NCBI GenBank assembly: GCA_021292105.1
Contig: CM037874.1
Location: 24,168,583-24,232,582 of the forward strand
Direction: 5' to 3'
Length of the DNA: 64,000 nt
Origin: Anadara kagoshimensis
Taxonomy: Eukaryota > Mollusca > Bivalvia > Arcoida > Arcidae
This document shows, one piece after another, positions 23,599 through 35,062 of the stretch. Each line of letters starts with the position of its first letter. Position 1 is the stretch's first letter. The notes under the pieces are model-generated. The model ran no database searches, was not told the DNA's origin, and saw nothing but the letters and a program-made list of their open reading frames with translations. Made by a program: the position numbers and the translations under genes.

Positions 23599-24041
23599 TC
23601 CATTATAGAACAGTGTAATGCATGTGAGGTGTAAGTATTTGTATGTGTGTATATACATGTAGGTGTGCATGGGTGTTTATTTACACATTGTATTCCATAT
23701 ATAGCATGTATAGTGTGGACTATTTTTGTAGAAATATGATGTACTGAATCATTACTGGTAATGTTGAATCCAAAATTTCATAAATATTTTTCACCCCATT
23801 TCCATACCATTTTTGTTAAATTTTGATTTGACCAAACCTACATTCCATTTATTTCTACTCAAGTTACAGATAGTCAGATAAAGATGTTACCTTTGTACAA
23901 ATCCATGGGCATGAATACAAATATGAACATTTTTGTTTGTAAATTATTTTATTTCTGTATTTGTTTTTGGGGAGGCAGTATACTTTATTATCATATAGCA
24001 ATATATACTTTGCATAGAAATTAAACGATAAATCCCGAGGT

Positions 24042-24078
24042 GTTAGCGTGCAATAAATATCGATATTTGCACGCTAAC
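24042..24078. repeat. 37-bp palindrome
   Basis: GTTAGCGTGCAAATA-type arms: GTTAGCGTGCAATAAATAT followed by CGATATTTGCACGCTAAC. It may be part of a larger degenerate foldback reaching about 24260, where GCACTAGTTCTT and AAGAACTAGTG form a second hairpin. Confidence 0.75.
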
Positions 24079-24321
24079 TTTGTTCCAGTCTGAGGTTTAC
24101 CGAATCAGTTTTTTCATATTGCACGCTTTTGTCACATGACACTGTCGTTTATGACATCATATGATTGTTGTTGACGTCATCGCTGTGTTGTTGTCATATT
24201 GCACTAGTTCTTCTATCCATTTACAAGAACTAGTGTAATATTTATGTATTGTACAACAAAATGGTATTTTAGATGAAATACTTGACGGAGGTAAACAAAA
24301 TTTAATTTGCTATATAATAAA

Positions 24322-24443
24322 AGGGTTATTGAACTGATATAGTGAAATATTGTCCCTCGTTGACTCCAAATTTGCACTCGCAAGCTCATGCAAATGTTGA
24401 GTCAACTCGTAACAATATTTCACAATATCAGTTCAATAACCCT
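24322..24443. mobile_element. 122-bp foldback
   Basis: AGGGTTATTGAACTGATATA, then GTGAAATATTGT, match ACAATATTTCACAATATCAG and TTCAATAACCCT. Arms of about 33 bp surround a loop that itself has the partial inverted pair GTTGACTC/GAGTCAAC. Likely a MITE. Confidence 0.75.
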
Positions 24444-24713
24444 ATAGTATCAAATATTATAGCTGGTGTTAAAATATACATTGTATATGGAAATTTAACA
24501 TTCAGAAGTACTGTTAGTGTTTTTAAAATGAAGGTTTTACTCGACATTATTTCCTTGTTTATGGATTGCTTGTAGTTTATGCACTGGCTATGTTAACTTT
24601 TTAGCTTTTAAGTACTGTATTTGAAATTTAAGAATTGACAAATCTGTTACAGATTGGCAATTTCTAGTATCAGATTGCTTCAGTTTAAAGAATAGGTAAT
24701 GAATACTGTAAAC

Positions 24714-24913
24714 ATATTTATTTTCGTGGTGCACTAATTTCGCTTATTTCGCAGTTGTTAGTTTCGCACAAAAATTCATACAAAGCGAAAATTATATTAT
24801 GCTTATTGTGTTATAGTGCTTATTCAAAAACACGAAAATTTAACTACGCGGATACGACTAAATTTCCTATAGTGCGAAAATAAATACACACGAAATTAGA
24901 TATGTGTACAGTA
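24714..24913. mobile_element. Palindromic MITE, TACTGTAAAC type, copy 2
   Basis: TACTGTAAACATATTTATTT at the start and TAGATATGTGTACAGTA at the end. It shares TTTCGCTTATTTCGC and CTAAATTTCCTATA with the copy at 23382. Confidence 0.8.
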
Positions 24914-25563
24914 TGTTTCAGGGTATTTTAAAATCTCAGTATTTAAAAAAAAATGTAGATCTGGTTCTCTACATTATTATGTCACTCCCTTTCAGGATTA
25001 GTATTAATTTTCTTTTTTATTTTCATTGATTTGATCATTTGAATGAATAGGACAGAATTCATGTCTTATGTATGTTTAGGTATTGTAAGTGACAGATTTA
25101 GATGTTTTTTGTCTTACACTTTATTAGTGTGTGTCACTAACACAAGTATAGAAAATATCATGGTTAAAAACATTGGAATATTTAAAATTGAATGCTCTTA
25201 TTCAATTCATGGGAAGGTGAGCTTGTTTAAAAATAATGGTATTTGATCTTCATATGAGCTTTTTTTTAAACATCATATTTTTGGTCATTGCTGTTTTAAA
25301 TGTGCAATTTTAAAATTTACCATTTTGGTACTTTTAATGTTGGAAAACATCAGGTACCGTATATAAGGTTAACAGTTGATTTCAATGACCTATGCAAGCA
25401 ATTCATGTATTAGCAGATCAAGACATCCAATCATTACACAATTATGCTTCCCAGGTAATTTCATTCAAGCTAGTCTTATATACATTTTTAGCAAAGGTTA
25501 AGAAAATACAATACAAATATTTTATTTGTCTCATCAAAAACATATCATAAGAATAAAACATTA

Positions 25564-26150
25564 GTACCAGGGGTGCAGGACATTTGAGCGAAAATTAATA
25601 AACTCCTAGTGGACATTGGAGCGACGACTTTAGTGAACATTTGAGCGACAGATTTTAAATATCTCCTGTATTTTATGATGGAAATTTGAGTGACAGTTTA
25701 AATCTGCTCACTGCTCCTATAAAGGACAGAGAGAGAAAAACAGCTGAATTTTTTAGAAAATTTTATCAGAAATATGCAAATGTTGAAGTTGATAGCTAAA
25801 GGTTTACACATACCCTGGGATTTAAATACTGGGCTAGAACAGATATGTGAATTTACTTTAAATTGTACCCTGTAATTTTAACCAAGTTTTAACAGTTTAA
25901 TGAAAGGTAGTGCTAGACTGTTAATGGATTTTATAAATTTTAATTTGGTGCTTTTCAAAAACTGTATATCTGCTCAAAATTCTACATCCACATCTCCAGT
26001 GGTGAGCAGGGGACAAGGTAAAATGTTGCTCAAATGTCTACCATATATTTGAAATTTCGCTCAAATGGGTTTAAATTCTGTCGCTCAAATGTCCATTTAT
26101 TTTCGCTCTTTTGTCCTATGCTTTCGCTTAAATTCCAATGCGGAGTACCA
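25564..26150. mobile_element. Inverted-repeat element with many TTTGAGCGA motifs
   Basis: It starts GTACCAGGGGTGCAGGACAT plus TTGAGCGAAAATTA. It ends TGTCGCTCAAATGTCCATTT, then TTCGCTTAAATTCCAATGCG and GAGTAC. The left side carries repeated ACATTTGAGCGA in one orientation and the right side TCGCTCAAATGT in the other, at several positions each. About 590 bp with no open frame. Consistent with a non-autonomous DNA transposon having subterminal repeats. Confidence 0.65.
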
Positions 26151-27316
26151 GTATATATGTATGTCATTAATAAAATAGTTATAAGAGACAATAAAAACAA
26201 TATAAACACTTGTATACATTATACATGTATAATTATTATATTGAAGTAAAGCATGTGGGGAGTTTAAAAAAGTAAAACATTTATAGAATCATTTTGTGAT
26301 GTCTATCTTAAATATTGTTGCAGAATTTGGTAGACTTAAACTAAAACTTGACCAGATAAAATCACAGAAAGCCTATCAGAATCGCCCAATATAGCAAAGT
26401 CATCAATACATTTTCTGACACCCTTACACTTAATAAACTGAAAATCATTATAGAAATTGCAATGTAATAAAACATGACTCTATCAGTGCAATGAAATCAA
26501 AAATGTTCATGAACAAGAAGACCTCAATCTTGGTTTTAACAGGTTTTTGTACAGTTACTGATTGTAATATTTCTGACAATTGCCTATTTGTATAAATGTT
26601 TATTTAAAATTACACGTGTTTATTTAAAACTGCAAGTGCTTATGTGTGAAAACTTCTTAATTTAAATTCCGTTGTCATCTAAGTTTTTTAGGAGCATTTC
26701 TCAAATGTGTTTTATGTGGATATATGTATTTATACTCAAGATTTTTTATGGTACCATGTGTCTTACTGTTTTCATAATTAAAAAGAGGAAATTATTTTTT
26801 AAGACAATTAAACAATGAATAAACATTGATAATTAATTTGTACTATAGACTAGTCAATTATAATGATTATAATCAAGCTATAACTAGTTACATGTATATC
26901 ATCTTTACTTTCATTTCACAGAAAATACATGAAACATTTTTTAGATTATGTGCACACTTAGTAACATAACATCCATGTGCACACATGTTACTGTAACCTG
27001 TTACAATGTACATGTATTACCTCAAGTGTGCAAGTAATAGTTACCACTTGTGCACATAATATAAAAATATATTCCATATCACTTCTGTGCCACTGTATGT
27101 TTCAGATCATGATAAATTGCTTACAGTTGATGAAGGAGTATATAAGATAAGCAGCCCTTTCAATAAATTTCAAGTAGAAAACAAATTTCTTAAAAGTAGA
27201 CAAGTATGGAGTAATGTAGAGTATAAAATATGTGTCTGAAATGAAAAAAAATAGCATAAAACATGAAAATCAACTTAATGATCTTTACTACAATAAATTA
27301 TCATAATGTGTTATAA
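26151..27316. other. AT-rich intergenic DNA
   Basis: No exon, RNA gene or recognisable repeat was seen. Confidence 0.5.
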
Positions 27317-27498
27317 TTGACCGATCGTTGGCCACGTCTACATTGTTCCGACAAAGGTCCGGCATGAAAATCAGGCCTGAATTATGTCATTTAATGACGT
27401 CACTGACACTAGTACACCATAAGTTGCCATGACGTTGCTTTGGTTTTGTGATGGCGGCCAGTGTCGGAACATAATAGGCATGACCGATGATATGTCAA
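27317..27498. mobile_element. TTGACG-end MITE, copy 2
   Basis: TTGACCGATCGTTGGCCACG at the start and GGCATGACCGATGATATGTC plus AA at the end. The interior has AATGACGTCACTGACACTAG and GTGATGGCGGCCAGTGTCGG, as in the other copies. Confidence 0.85.
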
Positions 27499-28535
27499 GT
27501 CTTTAAAGATAGATGCTGATGCACATTTTTGACTATGTTTTAATTATTTGTATCATTTACTTTTGGGGGCTAGATAGAGCCCATATTACAGATACATTCC
27601 TTTAATGTTTAATTTTCTTCATTTTTGTGCTAACCTTACAGCATCTATTGAGTAGTTTTCATTTCGCTAGTTTGTTTCAATTTGAGTCAACTCTATAACA
27701 TCTACTGAAACTCCGGGCCTCTGTTATAGTCTGTCAGCGATATTTTGGCAGTGTTTATATTAACATGGGCAAGTCTATTCTACACAAATAGGTATGTAAT
27801 ACTGTGTTATCATATGCATATATTCACACCTTCATGCTTTCATTTGTCAAAACCACCTTTATATATCCCTATTTACAATATAGACTCTTCCATGTTTATA
27901 AACAATCTGCCAAAATATAGTGACCGACTATAATCTCATTATTGTGATTGTAAAATATCTTGAAGTAACATGATGGAAATTAATTTTATATAAGTATCTT
28001 ATACATATGTATATTTAAATGAGATTATAAAATAGATGTATAAATACATGTATAAAAATGTCCCTGAATTATCATTTCTTTATGGACTAATATTTTGTAA
28101 AATCATGAATTGGTAAATTGATTGAGTTGATATACATGTTAATATAGATGGGATATTTCTGTTAATGTCATTTGTTTTTAAATGCATTTATATATATATA
28201 TAAAAATGGGGTGAATGTAGCGTTTTAGTGAGTCCTCTGTGAAACAAAATATTATCATAAATGATTGTAATGATTAAAAATTGTCATAAAATAAAGAGTT
28301 TACTAAAATAAAGTAAAAACAAAGTAAAATGAAGTTGTTTTGTTTATAATATGACATATAAGAAATTGCATAATCTGAAAATACAAAAATGCTTATTAAA
28401 AAATTCATCAGAAAATTCAAAGTGTGACCATAAGAAAAATATCATCTCAGAAAATTTCAAAGCATTGATAGAGATTGAACCTTTTGGCTAAAAGCCAGCA
28501 ACACTACATCTCGTGCACATTTACAGTAAAATGTA
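27499..28535. other. AT-rich intergenic DNA
   Basis: Nothing recognised. Several short open stretches have no family resemblance or splice context. Confidence 0.5.
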
Positions 28536-28760
28536 ATTAACTAGTTCACCTGGGTCTAATGTGACTTGGGAAATAGTATGCTTGTCTGTGGCATACTGAC
28601 TTTGTGAGCTAGCACCTTAAAGTCACAACGAGTAAGCACTAGAACAAGGTAGACCATATAACACTTGACATCTCCTGCATACACGAATCTGTTCTTAGAG
28701 ATTGATACACTTGATCACATCATGAATAGATGCGACATTAAACAGCATTACAACCAATCA
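28536..28760 (+). mobile_element. SINE-A 3' portion
   Basis: A diverged copy: TTCACCTGGGTCTAATGTGA, TATGCTTGTCTGTGGCATAC, TGTGAGCTAGCACCTTAAAG, ending GATGCGACATTAAACAGCAT. It matches the SINE-A bodies at 10.4 and 62.2 kb. Confidence 0.75.
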
Positions 28761-29106
28761 ATGTTTTTGTTTTTCATTGTGCATCATGGGCCGTGTGTCT
28801 TGCTTTATGTGCATTGTACTTTGTGTTAACTTTTCAAATTTTAATCTTCTTCAAACTTGCGTGGTCATTTGATTAAACTTTCTATGTATCCTGCCTGATT
28901 GAAGACTTCAGATTTGCACAAATGAAGGGATTATGGCCCTTGGGGGTCCATAAATGGTATAAGAGAGAAAATATTTGAAATCTTTATATTAATAAGCGAA
29001 TGTACCAGACATAAGTTATTTTATATCTAGCAGCCTAATTACATTTGAAAGTTGCACAAATCTTGGTCATGTGTCCCTTAATGGCAAGGGATTACTATAA
29101 CAATAA

Positions 29107-30830
29107 TTTTAGCTCACTTGGATAAAGCCAGTGTGAGCTTATGGTATGATGTGGCATGTGTATGTGCATGTGTGCATCTGTAAACTTCACTTAAACAGCT
29201 TCTTCTCCTGAGCCGCTTGATAGATTTTGATGACACTTGGGGGGGGGGGTGTCCACGAGAAATGCCATTTAAAGTTTGCGAAAATCATTCGTGATTTATG
29301 TTCAATGTCATAACGGCTGAAAATGTGACCTTAGATGTAAAATCACTAAAATGACTTCTGAACCGAAAGACCTGGGATACCCAAACTGAATAATCATAAT
29401 CAGCAAATTTTGCAAATAGATTTGACCTTGATCTTTTTTCAAGGTCACAGTTACCTTATATGTAAAAATGCTAAAAATGACTTCTTCTCATGAACCAAAA
29501 GGCCTTGACATCAAACTTCAGATATAGGATCAGTGTTTTAAGTTCTACAAAGTTTGTGAATAGATTTGAACTTGATATTCATTCATATATAGTCACCATG
29601 ACCCTTTACGTAAAAATGCTAAAATATGACTTCTTCTTATGAGCCAAAAGGCCTATAGACATCAAATTACTACCTTGAGTTCTTCAAAGTTTGCATATAG
29701 ATTTGACCTTGACCTGTATTAAAGATAACAGTGACCTTATGTGTAAAAAATGCTAAAAATGACTTTTTGTCATGACCCAAAAGAAATATAGTCATCAAAC
29801 TTCAGACAAAAAAATCAGCATGTTGAGTTCTAAAAAGTTACAAATAAGTTTGACTTTGGCATTTGTTGATGGTCACAGTGACCTTATACATAAAAATGCT
29901 AATATGACTTCTTCTCATGAACCGAAAGGCGTATAATTATCAATTTCATATAAAGAATCAGTCGTGTTCTGCTAATTTTGTGAATAGAATTCACAGTGAC
30001 CTTCATTCAAGGTTGCAGTGAACTTGTATTGAAAAATGCCATATATAACTTCTAAGGGGCCAAAAAAGGCATATTGTCATCAAACTTCATATATACAATC
30101 AGCATGGTGAGTTATGCAAAGTAAATTTGCAAAAAGATTTCTTTTTCACCTTTGTTAAGTTACATGTGGCATGAAAAATTACCTCTATTACTAAAAATGG
30201 AATATTTTGCAGAGGTGTTTCAGAAACTGATCTTGACACTTAATATACACAAACAGGAATCCTGAGGATGTTAAGTTTTACAAAGTTTGCAAAAAGTCAC
30301 AGTGAATGCTATAAATGGTTTCTCATTAACCAAAAGACTTGTTGTCATCAAATTCCATAAATAGAATCAGAAAATGTCCACCACAGAAAATTGCTTTGAT
30401 TTTGGCTAATGCACACCAGGTGATTGAGTAAGGCCCTATTAAGCCCCTGGTCTCTTGTAATATATAGTGAGGGTCATAGGTTCAAAGGTCAATGTCGCAG
30501 ATGCATAAGAATACTGAAATGGTTATTTATCTGATAAATCCTTAACTTTTTGTATAGGTACTAGTTGTATATTCAAATATTTTAAGTAGTGATATAATGA
30601 TAATTTAAGGTCATTATTTCAAAGGTCAAGGTCATAGATTCATAAGAATGCTGAAATACTGTAAAACGTCAAAATTTTATATACAAGCATGTATTTTAGA
30701 GTATAACAGTTGCATGTATTGATAAAATGACTGCATTGATATATACAATAGGTTAAAGTCATGGGTTCAGAAGTCAAGGTCACAGATGTAATACATTTTG
30801 TACCAATGGTTTAGGTAATTGGAAATGTAA
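29107..30830 (+). mobile_element. Helitron-like tandem-repeat element, copy 3 (diverged)
   Basis: It starts TTTTAGCTCACTTGGATAAA and AGCCAGTGTGAGCTTATGG, the same 5' end as the element at 14862. The inner part has about five units of 140-150 bp built on GACCTTATATGTAAAAATGC and ACTTCTTCTCATGAACCAAA. An end resembling CCAGGTGATTGAGTAAGGCC plus CTGGTCTCTTGT lies at about 30416-30458. Beyond it, 30461-30830 holds about three decayed units of the 145-bp type seen at 2 and 15 kb, so two related elements may adjoin. A run of ten G's occurs near 29239. Confidence 0.75.
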
Positions 30831-31364
30831 AAATCTTGGCGTGCTTCAATTGCTCATAGGTTATTAATAACCAACAACGCTAAGAAATTTGACAACTGCT
30901 ATCAACCAACTCTTGTATAGGCATGTAGACTTTGCATTCCGTGCACTGGTGGCTAATGACTTCATAGGAATTAATAATAAAACCTCAGAAAAATTATCTC
31001 TTGGGTTTGTTTTTATGTACTATACCAAGATGCAACAACTAATAAACCAACTCTTTTATTTATGCATATTCTTATATGGGATGAAGAAATTTGCTGAAAA
31101 TATGTACATGTATAGTAGTCTGCTGTTAGCTACCAACCAACCAACCAACCATGCATCACCAAAAAATTATAACAATTAAAATAAAATAAATGAATAAAAT
31201 ATGAATTGAGAAATTCAGACCATAAATAAAGCTACCAACGTTAAATGTTAATGATAATCAGTTACTAGCATGTGGTTCAATTTTTTTAGAGCCAAAGGTA
31301 TCTATTCAATTTTTTGTCTCAAGCTTGACAAACTTTATGGTTATATTATGACCATGGTTCGACT
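30831..31364. other. AT-rich non-genic DNA
   Basis: No exon recognised. It contains a CCAACCAACCAACCAACC run near 31133-31150, possibly a SINE tail remnant. Confidence 0.4.
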
Positions 31365-31378
31365 AGAGTGATGCAATT

Positions 31379-31394
31379 CCGCTAGGTGGCGCCA
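31379..31394 (+). promoter_or_regulatory. CTCF-like motif
   Basis: CCGCTAGGTGGCGCCA agrees with the conserved CTCF core (CCNSYAGRKGGCRSY style consensus) at all strong positions. Binding is not shown by sequence alone. Confidence 0.5.
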
Positions 31395-31444
31395 TTTGTT
31401 TACGTCGATACCCACGTGTGTTGACGGAAGAGGCCCTTCTACCG

Positions 31445-31492
31445 GCAAACCGAAAGTGGAGAAGGAAATTCCATTTTTCCTTCTCGGTTTGC
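31445..31492. repeat. Hairpin in the candidate 5' exon
   Basis: GCAAACCGA and AGAAGGAAA, six bases apart, pair with TTTTTCCTTCTCGGTTTGC downstream. This would give a stem of about 18 bp with a 6-nt bulge in the RNA. Confidence 0.55.
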
Positions 31493-32116
31493 AACAGGCT
31501 CCAGTCTGCGGAATGTTCGAGTAAAAGGTAAGATTGGAATTTAATATGAAGTCCTAGTGCTGTTAAGTAGAGGTTATAATTTTGTCGACCTTAGTCAGTC
31601 ATTGATTTGACCTGTAAAGGTTGTTTACGTGTGATTGTACATAAATATGATTTACATCGATTTTCATAATGTGTGGCAACAGTCATGAACAGTCATGTTG
31701 ATCTTAAAATAAATCTTTGTAATGTCGATATTTCCATTTATATATAAGGGATACACACTTTTTTAACTTAACATAAAGGACAGACAAGACTGAATCAGGT
31801 TTGTGAATTCTGTTTTTACTATAACATATTTTGATTATAATATATCTAGGTGAACTTAAAGGTTATATGAAAAATATCTTCTTTCTTATCTAGATATGTA
31901 ATGACATACTGGTATTGTGAGTGATATACTGGTAAATACGGTTCATTTGTTGGAAGTTTGATCGATTACCATAATATACAAGTGTCAAATATTGTTTACA
32001 TAATGTTCTGATACATTGAATATGTCCAAATAGGATCCAATTTTACAATATTTTTTACTCCCAAAATCAACATTTCTATAACATTTGAATGTTATTGTGT
32101 TATGAACATTGTCTGG

Positions 32117-32366
32117 TCAACTCATTTTATTTTCAACTCATTCCAACTGATTTTTGCCGACTCATTCCAATTTTATCACCAACTCGTTCAACTTTTTAAT
32201 GTAAAAAAGTTTTTACACCTCAGATTTAATTACCAACTTGTTTCAACTTTTTTACCATCTCGTTCAAAATTCTAACTCATTCCAACTTTTTTTACCAACT
32301 CCTTTCAAATATATACATAAAGTTTACCTATGAAAAGATTTTAGTCATTACCAACTCATTCCAATT
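32117..32366. repeat. Degenerate ACCAACTCATTCCAACTTTT repeat
   Basis: About nine irregularly spaced variants of CAACTCATTCCAACTTTT within 250 bp. No function is suggested by the sequence. Confidence 0.7.
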
Positions 32367-32650
32367 TTAAATAAGATGATCCAGCTGTTGTCAAAAATTT
32401 AATATCAAGGACTTCCTCATTTTTAATTAAGTATAATGTTGTCCAGCTCTAAACACATGGCGGTATCATCTTTGAAACTGACAAGATAGGTTAAACATGT
32501 GAATTTCCACTAGGGAGGTAGGACCGGGTGCTCCAGAAGGGTAAGCACCTCCTGTTTAGCTAACTATAACCGCCGTGTAATCAAAATTGAGTGAAAGGTA
32601 CATGGAACTATGGACACATAGACATCTGAGGTCAATTTTTATTTCGTTAA

Positions 32651-32737
32651 AAAGTTTTATGGGCATCATCACAGTATTGTTGATAAGTTCATCTGATGAA
32701 CTTATTAACAATACTGTGATAACAACCATAAAACTTT
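32651..32737. repeat. Near-perfect foldback of 87 bp
   Basis: AAAGTTTTATG, CACAGTATTGTTGATAAG and TTCATC on the left pair with GATGAACTTATTAACAATAC, TGTG and CATAAAACTTT on the right, with almost no loop. It may be a short MITE. It also has the shape of a miRNA-type precursor, but the minimal loop argues against that. Confidence 0.75.
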
Positions 32738-33404
32738 CAATACATATTGCAGTACAGTTGAGTTATTCTGCAATATATCATATTTAGAATATTGTTACAC
32801 CTCTACTTCTTGTATGACTTGCTTGGATTAAACATGGTTTCTGTGACACAGTTAAACAGTTAAATGAACCAATAATAACAAACATTATTTATTTTTTGTC
32901 TCAAAATAAGTTCAAATAAGACATTGTTTTGTTTATTTGGGTTTTTTACAAGTTCCACTGTAGTTTAGTTCAGATTGTTTGTATTCAGGGTTTAGTTTTT
33001 ACAGTTTCTACTGTAGTTCAGTTTAAGACTAGTTTTTTGTTTACTCTAGGCTTCTGTTTTCACATGATTTTGTTTTGGTTAAGGTTCTACAGTACTTCAG
33101 GTTTCAAGGCAGGTTTTTAGTGTATTCAGTGTTTATATTCACAGGTTCTGTTCACATTTCACCCAGATAAAATTATCAATTACAATTTCTCATAGCACAA
33201 TTGTATATACCAGTAAGTTTGTTTTATATGAGATTTCAAACATACCTGCTTTGTTTTGAATCAGTGTTGTACTTTAAATATCATGTCAATTTAGTTTAAA
33301 GAGTAAGGTCATGGATTTATATGGTCTTTTTGTTTGCTAATAGATTGTGTAACATGTGTATGAAAATAAGCTTATTTTTTATGAAACTCTGTAAATTAAA
33401 AATG

Positions 33405-33650
33405 TTAGTAGAGTGCTCACTCCAATTGTTGGAAGTTGGGTTAGAACCCTGGCAGGGTCTCACCAAGACTTGAAAACAGGTAGTGATCCATGCACTTAAC
33501 ATTTCAGAAATAAAAGTCGCAGGTCTTTCAGAAGAAATGCCCCTTGTCATGGTAGCCATGGCTCACTAAAATGCTGTCACTGCACATTGCAGAGTGTACT
33601 GCAAAAATCAATTCTCATTTCACCTATAGCAGTTGACAAAGCTTCAATAT
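33405..33650 (+). mobile_element. SINE-C copy
   Basis: GTTAGTAGAGTGCTCACTCC (A-box region), GGGTTAGAACCCTGGCAGGG, then the AAATAAAAGTCGCAGGTC body and TTCACCTATAGCAGTTGAC. It matches the full copy at 46135, with a degraded tail. Confidence 0.75.
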
Positions 33651-33740
33651 TCTTCAAATATGATGTGATGTTTTGATGTGTTACATTAATCATGTCATGC
33701 TAGTGCATATTTTTCAGTTTGCATTACACAGCAATGTAAG

Positions 33741-34160
33741 TTATAACAGCCCTCAAAGTGGGTTTTAAAACTAAGTGGCTAGCTGGCCACCAATTTAAAT
33801 TTTCAGGTGGCCAGTGGAAATTCCAAGTGGCCAGGAAATCTTTCTTCCAAATGAAGGAAAATTAAGGCATCTTTTAGGTATGGAGAACAAAAATGCACAT
33901 TTTAAAAACTGACTTACAATCACATACATACATCAGTGTTATTAATAACAATAATGATGATGTAGAGTGGTCATTACATTAACTGAAATGGCAACATTAT
34001 CATGAAAATTCTGTAACACAGAAATATTATCTGTTCTCTGTTCACAAAAGTTCAAATTTAAAGTGCACAAGCTGGCCACCATTTACAAATTTTAGGTCGC
34101 CAGACACAATTCCTGGTAATTTGGTCACCATTTTAGTAGAGAAAATTGAGGGCTGTATAA
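33741..34160. mobile_element. MITE with TTATAACAGCCCTCAA ends
   Basis: TTATAACAGCCCTCAA at the start and TTGAGGGCTGTATAA at the end form terminal inverted repeats. Inside, GCTGGCCACCAATTTAAATT and TTCAGGTGGCCAG recur as GCTGGCCACCATTTACAAAT and TTTAGGTCGCCAG. The element is 420 bp with no open frame. Confidence 0.8.
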
Positions 34161-35062
34161 CACTATAAACACACAGTTTCTAGACAGTTCAATAGCTAAG
34201 TGTATAACTCACCAACTGAGTTACAAATGTACTTTCTTTGAATGTGCCTGTACTTAAAAATAACCTGGATAAGATCCTAAAGTATTAAGTGCATTAAAGT
34301 TTTAAATTTACATAATTAATTGTGACCTAATTGAAAATAGAAAATACTATTATAAAGATTAAAGTACATATAGTTAAGTACCGGCACTGTTGTGGTTTAT
34401 TGTACCGTAATAATGGTCTTGTGGTTAGTCTACCACAGTGGTTATAGATACAGATAGAGTAAAATAGGCTTCCATTTGACCTTTGTGTTTCTGAGGTCAA
34501 AGCGACTTGCGTAACAAAAGTACCAAACCATAAAAAACAGTCTGAGGCGTCTAATGCAAGGCTTGACTAATGTCTTGCAGATTTTATTTCAAAGGGCTCC
34601 AGTTTCCTCCACCATTTCAGAAACGACCATCTTGATGAAATGAGTGAGTTGAATCAAAACACTGAATCATCCACCTATCCACAATATTCATTTAGTAATT
34701 GTGTGCCATTGATGCAATCACTTTGGTTAGATGAACACTTCATACCTGATGGGAAAACTCAGACTTACTTGAGTAAATGACCATGATACCCAAACTGTCA
34801 CATAATGTCACACATAGAATAAAGCACAGAATTAGTAATTGAGGTTTTATTTGTCATGTAAATGCTTGAAATATAAAATCTCTAATGAAACTATTCATTT
34901 TGAACACAAAAAAAAAAAAAAAACAGTCAAAATTATGGAAAAAGTCAGAATTTTTCAGATACAACACAGAACTTTTTTTATGAGGGAATCCCATTTCCAC
35001 TCACTGAAATTTTTGAAACTTTGGAAATTTTATTTTTTGACTTTTCAATCCTGGACTATTTA
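34161..35062. other. AT-rich DNA before the 28-bp minisatellite
   Basis: A SINE-B-like fragment (CTCCAGTTTCCTCCACCATT, near 34600) and an A-run at 34909-34922 are present. An open frame from 34839 runs into the minisatellite, but its N-terminal part resembles translated AT-rich sequence with no family match that I recognise. Confidence 0.5.

Larger units (their letters stand above)
31365..31527 (+). promoter_or_regulatory. Candidate promoter and 5' noncoding exon of the SLC22 gene
   Basis: About 12 CpGs occur in 165 bp, far denser than the surrounding AT-rich DNA. It contains the CTCF-like motif CCGCTAGGTGGCGCCA, an overlapping YY1-like GCGCCATTTG, an E-box CACGTG at 31413-31418, and a strong donor AAAAGGTAAGATT (intron from 31528). 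No open coding frame is evident. The next + strand exon with a matching acceptor and no upstream ATG is the SLC22 first coding exon at 48641. Joining the two is inference. It could also be the first exon of an unrelated noncoding transcript. Confidence 0.45.

Noticed and set aside
29107-30830. Autonomous transposon with coding capacity
   Set aside because: No Rep/helicase, transposase or reverse-transcriptase motif is seen in any frame, so all elements here are treated as non-autonomous.
21411-31300. A third gene between VMP1 and the SLC22 locus
   Set aside because: Open frames are short, hydrophobic and AT-biased, without splice context or family motifs; only MITEs, SINEs and the Helitron-like element are recognisable.
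32651-32737. microRNA gene
   Set aside because: The stem is nearly perfect with almost no loop and extends beyond typical precursor ends; it looks like a foldback transposon remnant.
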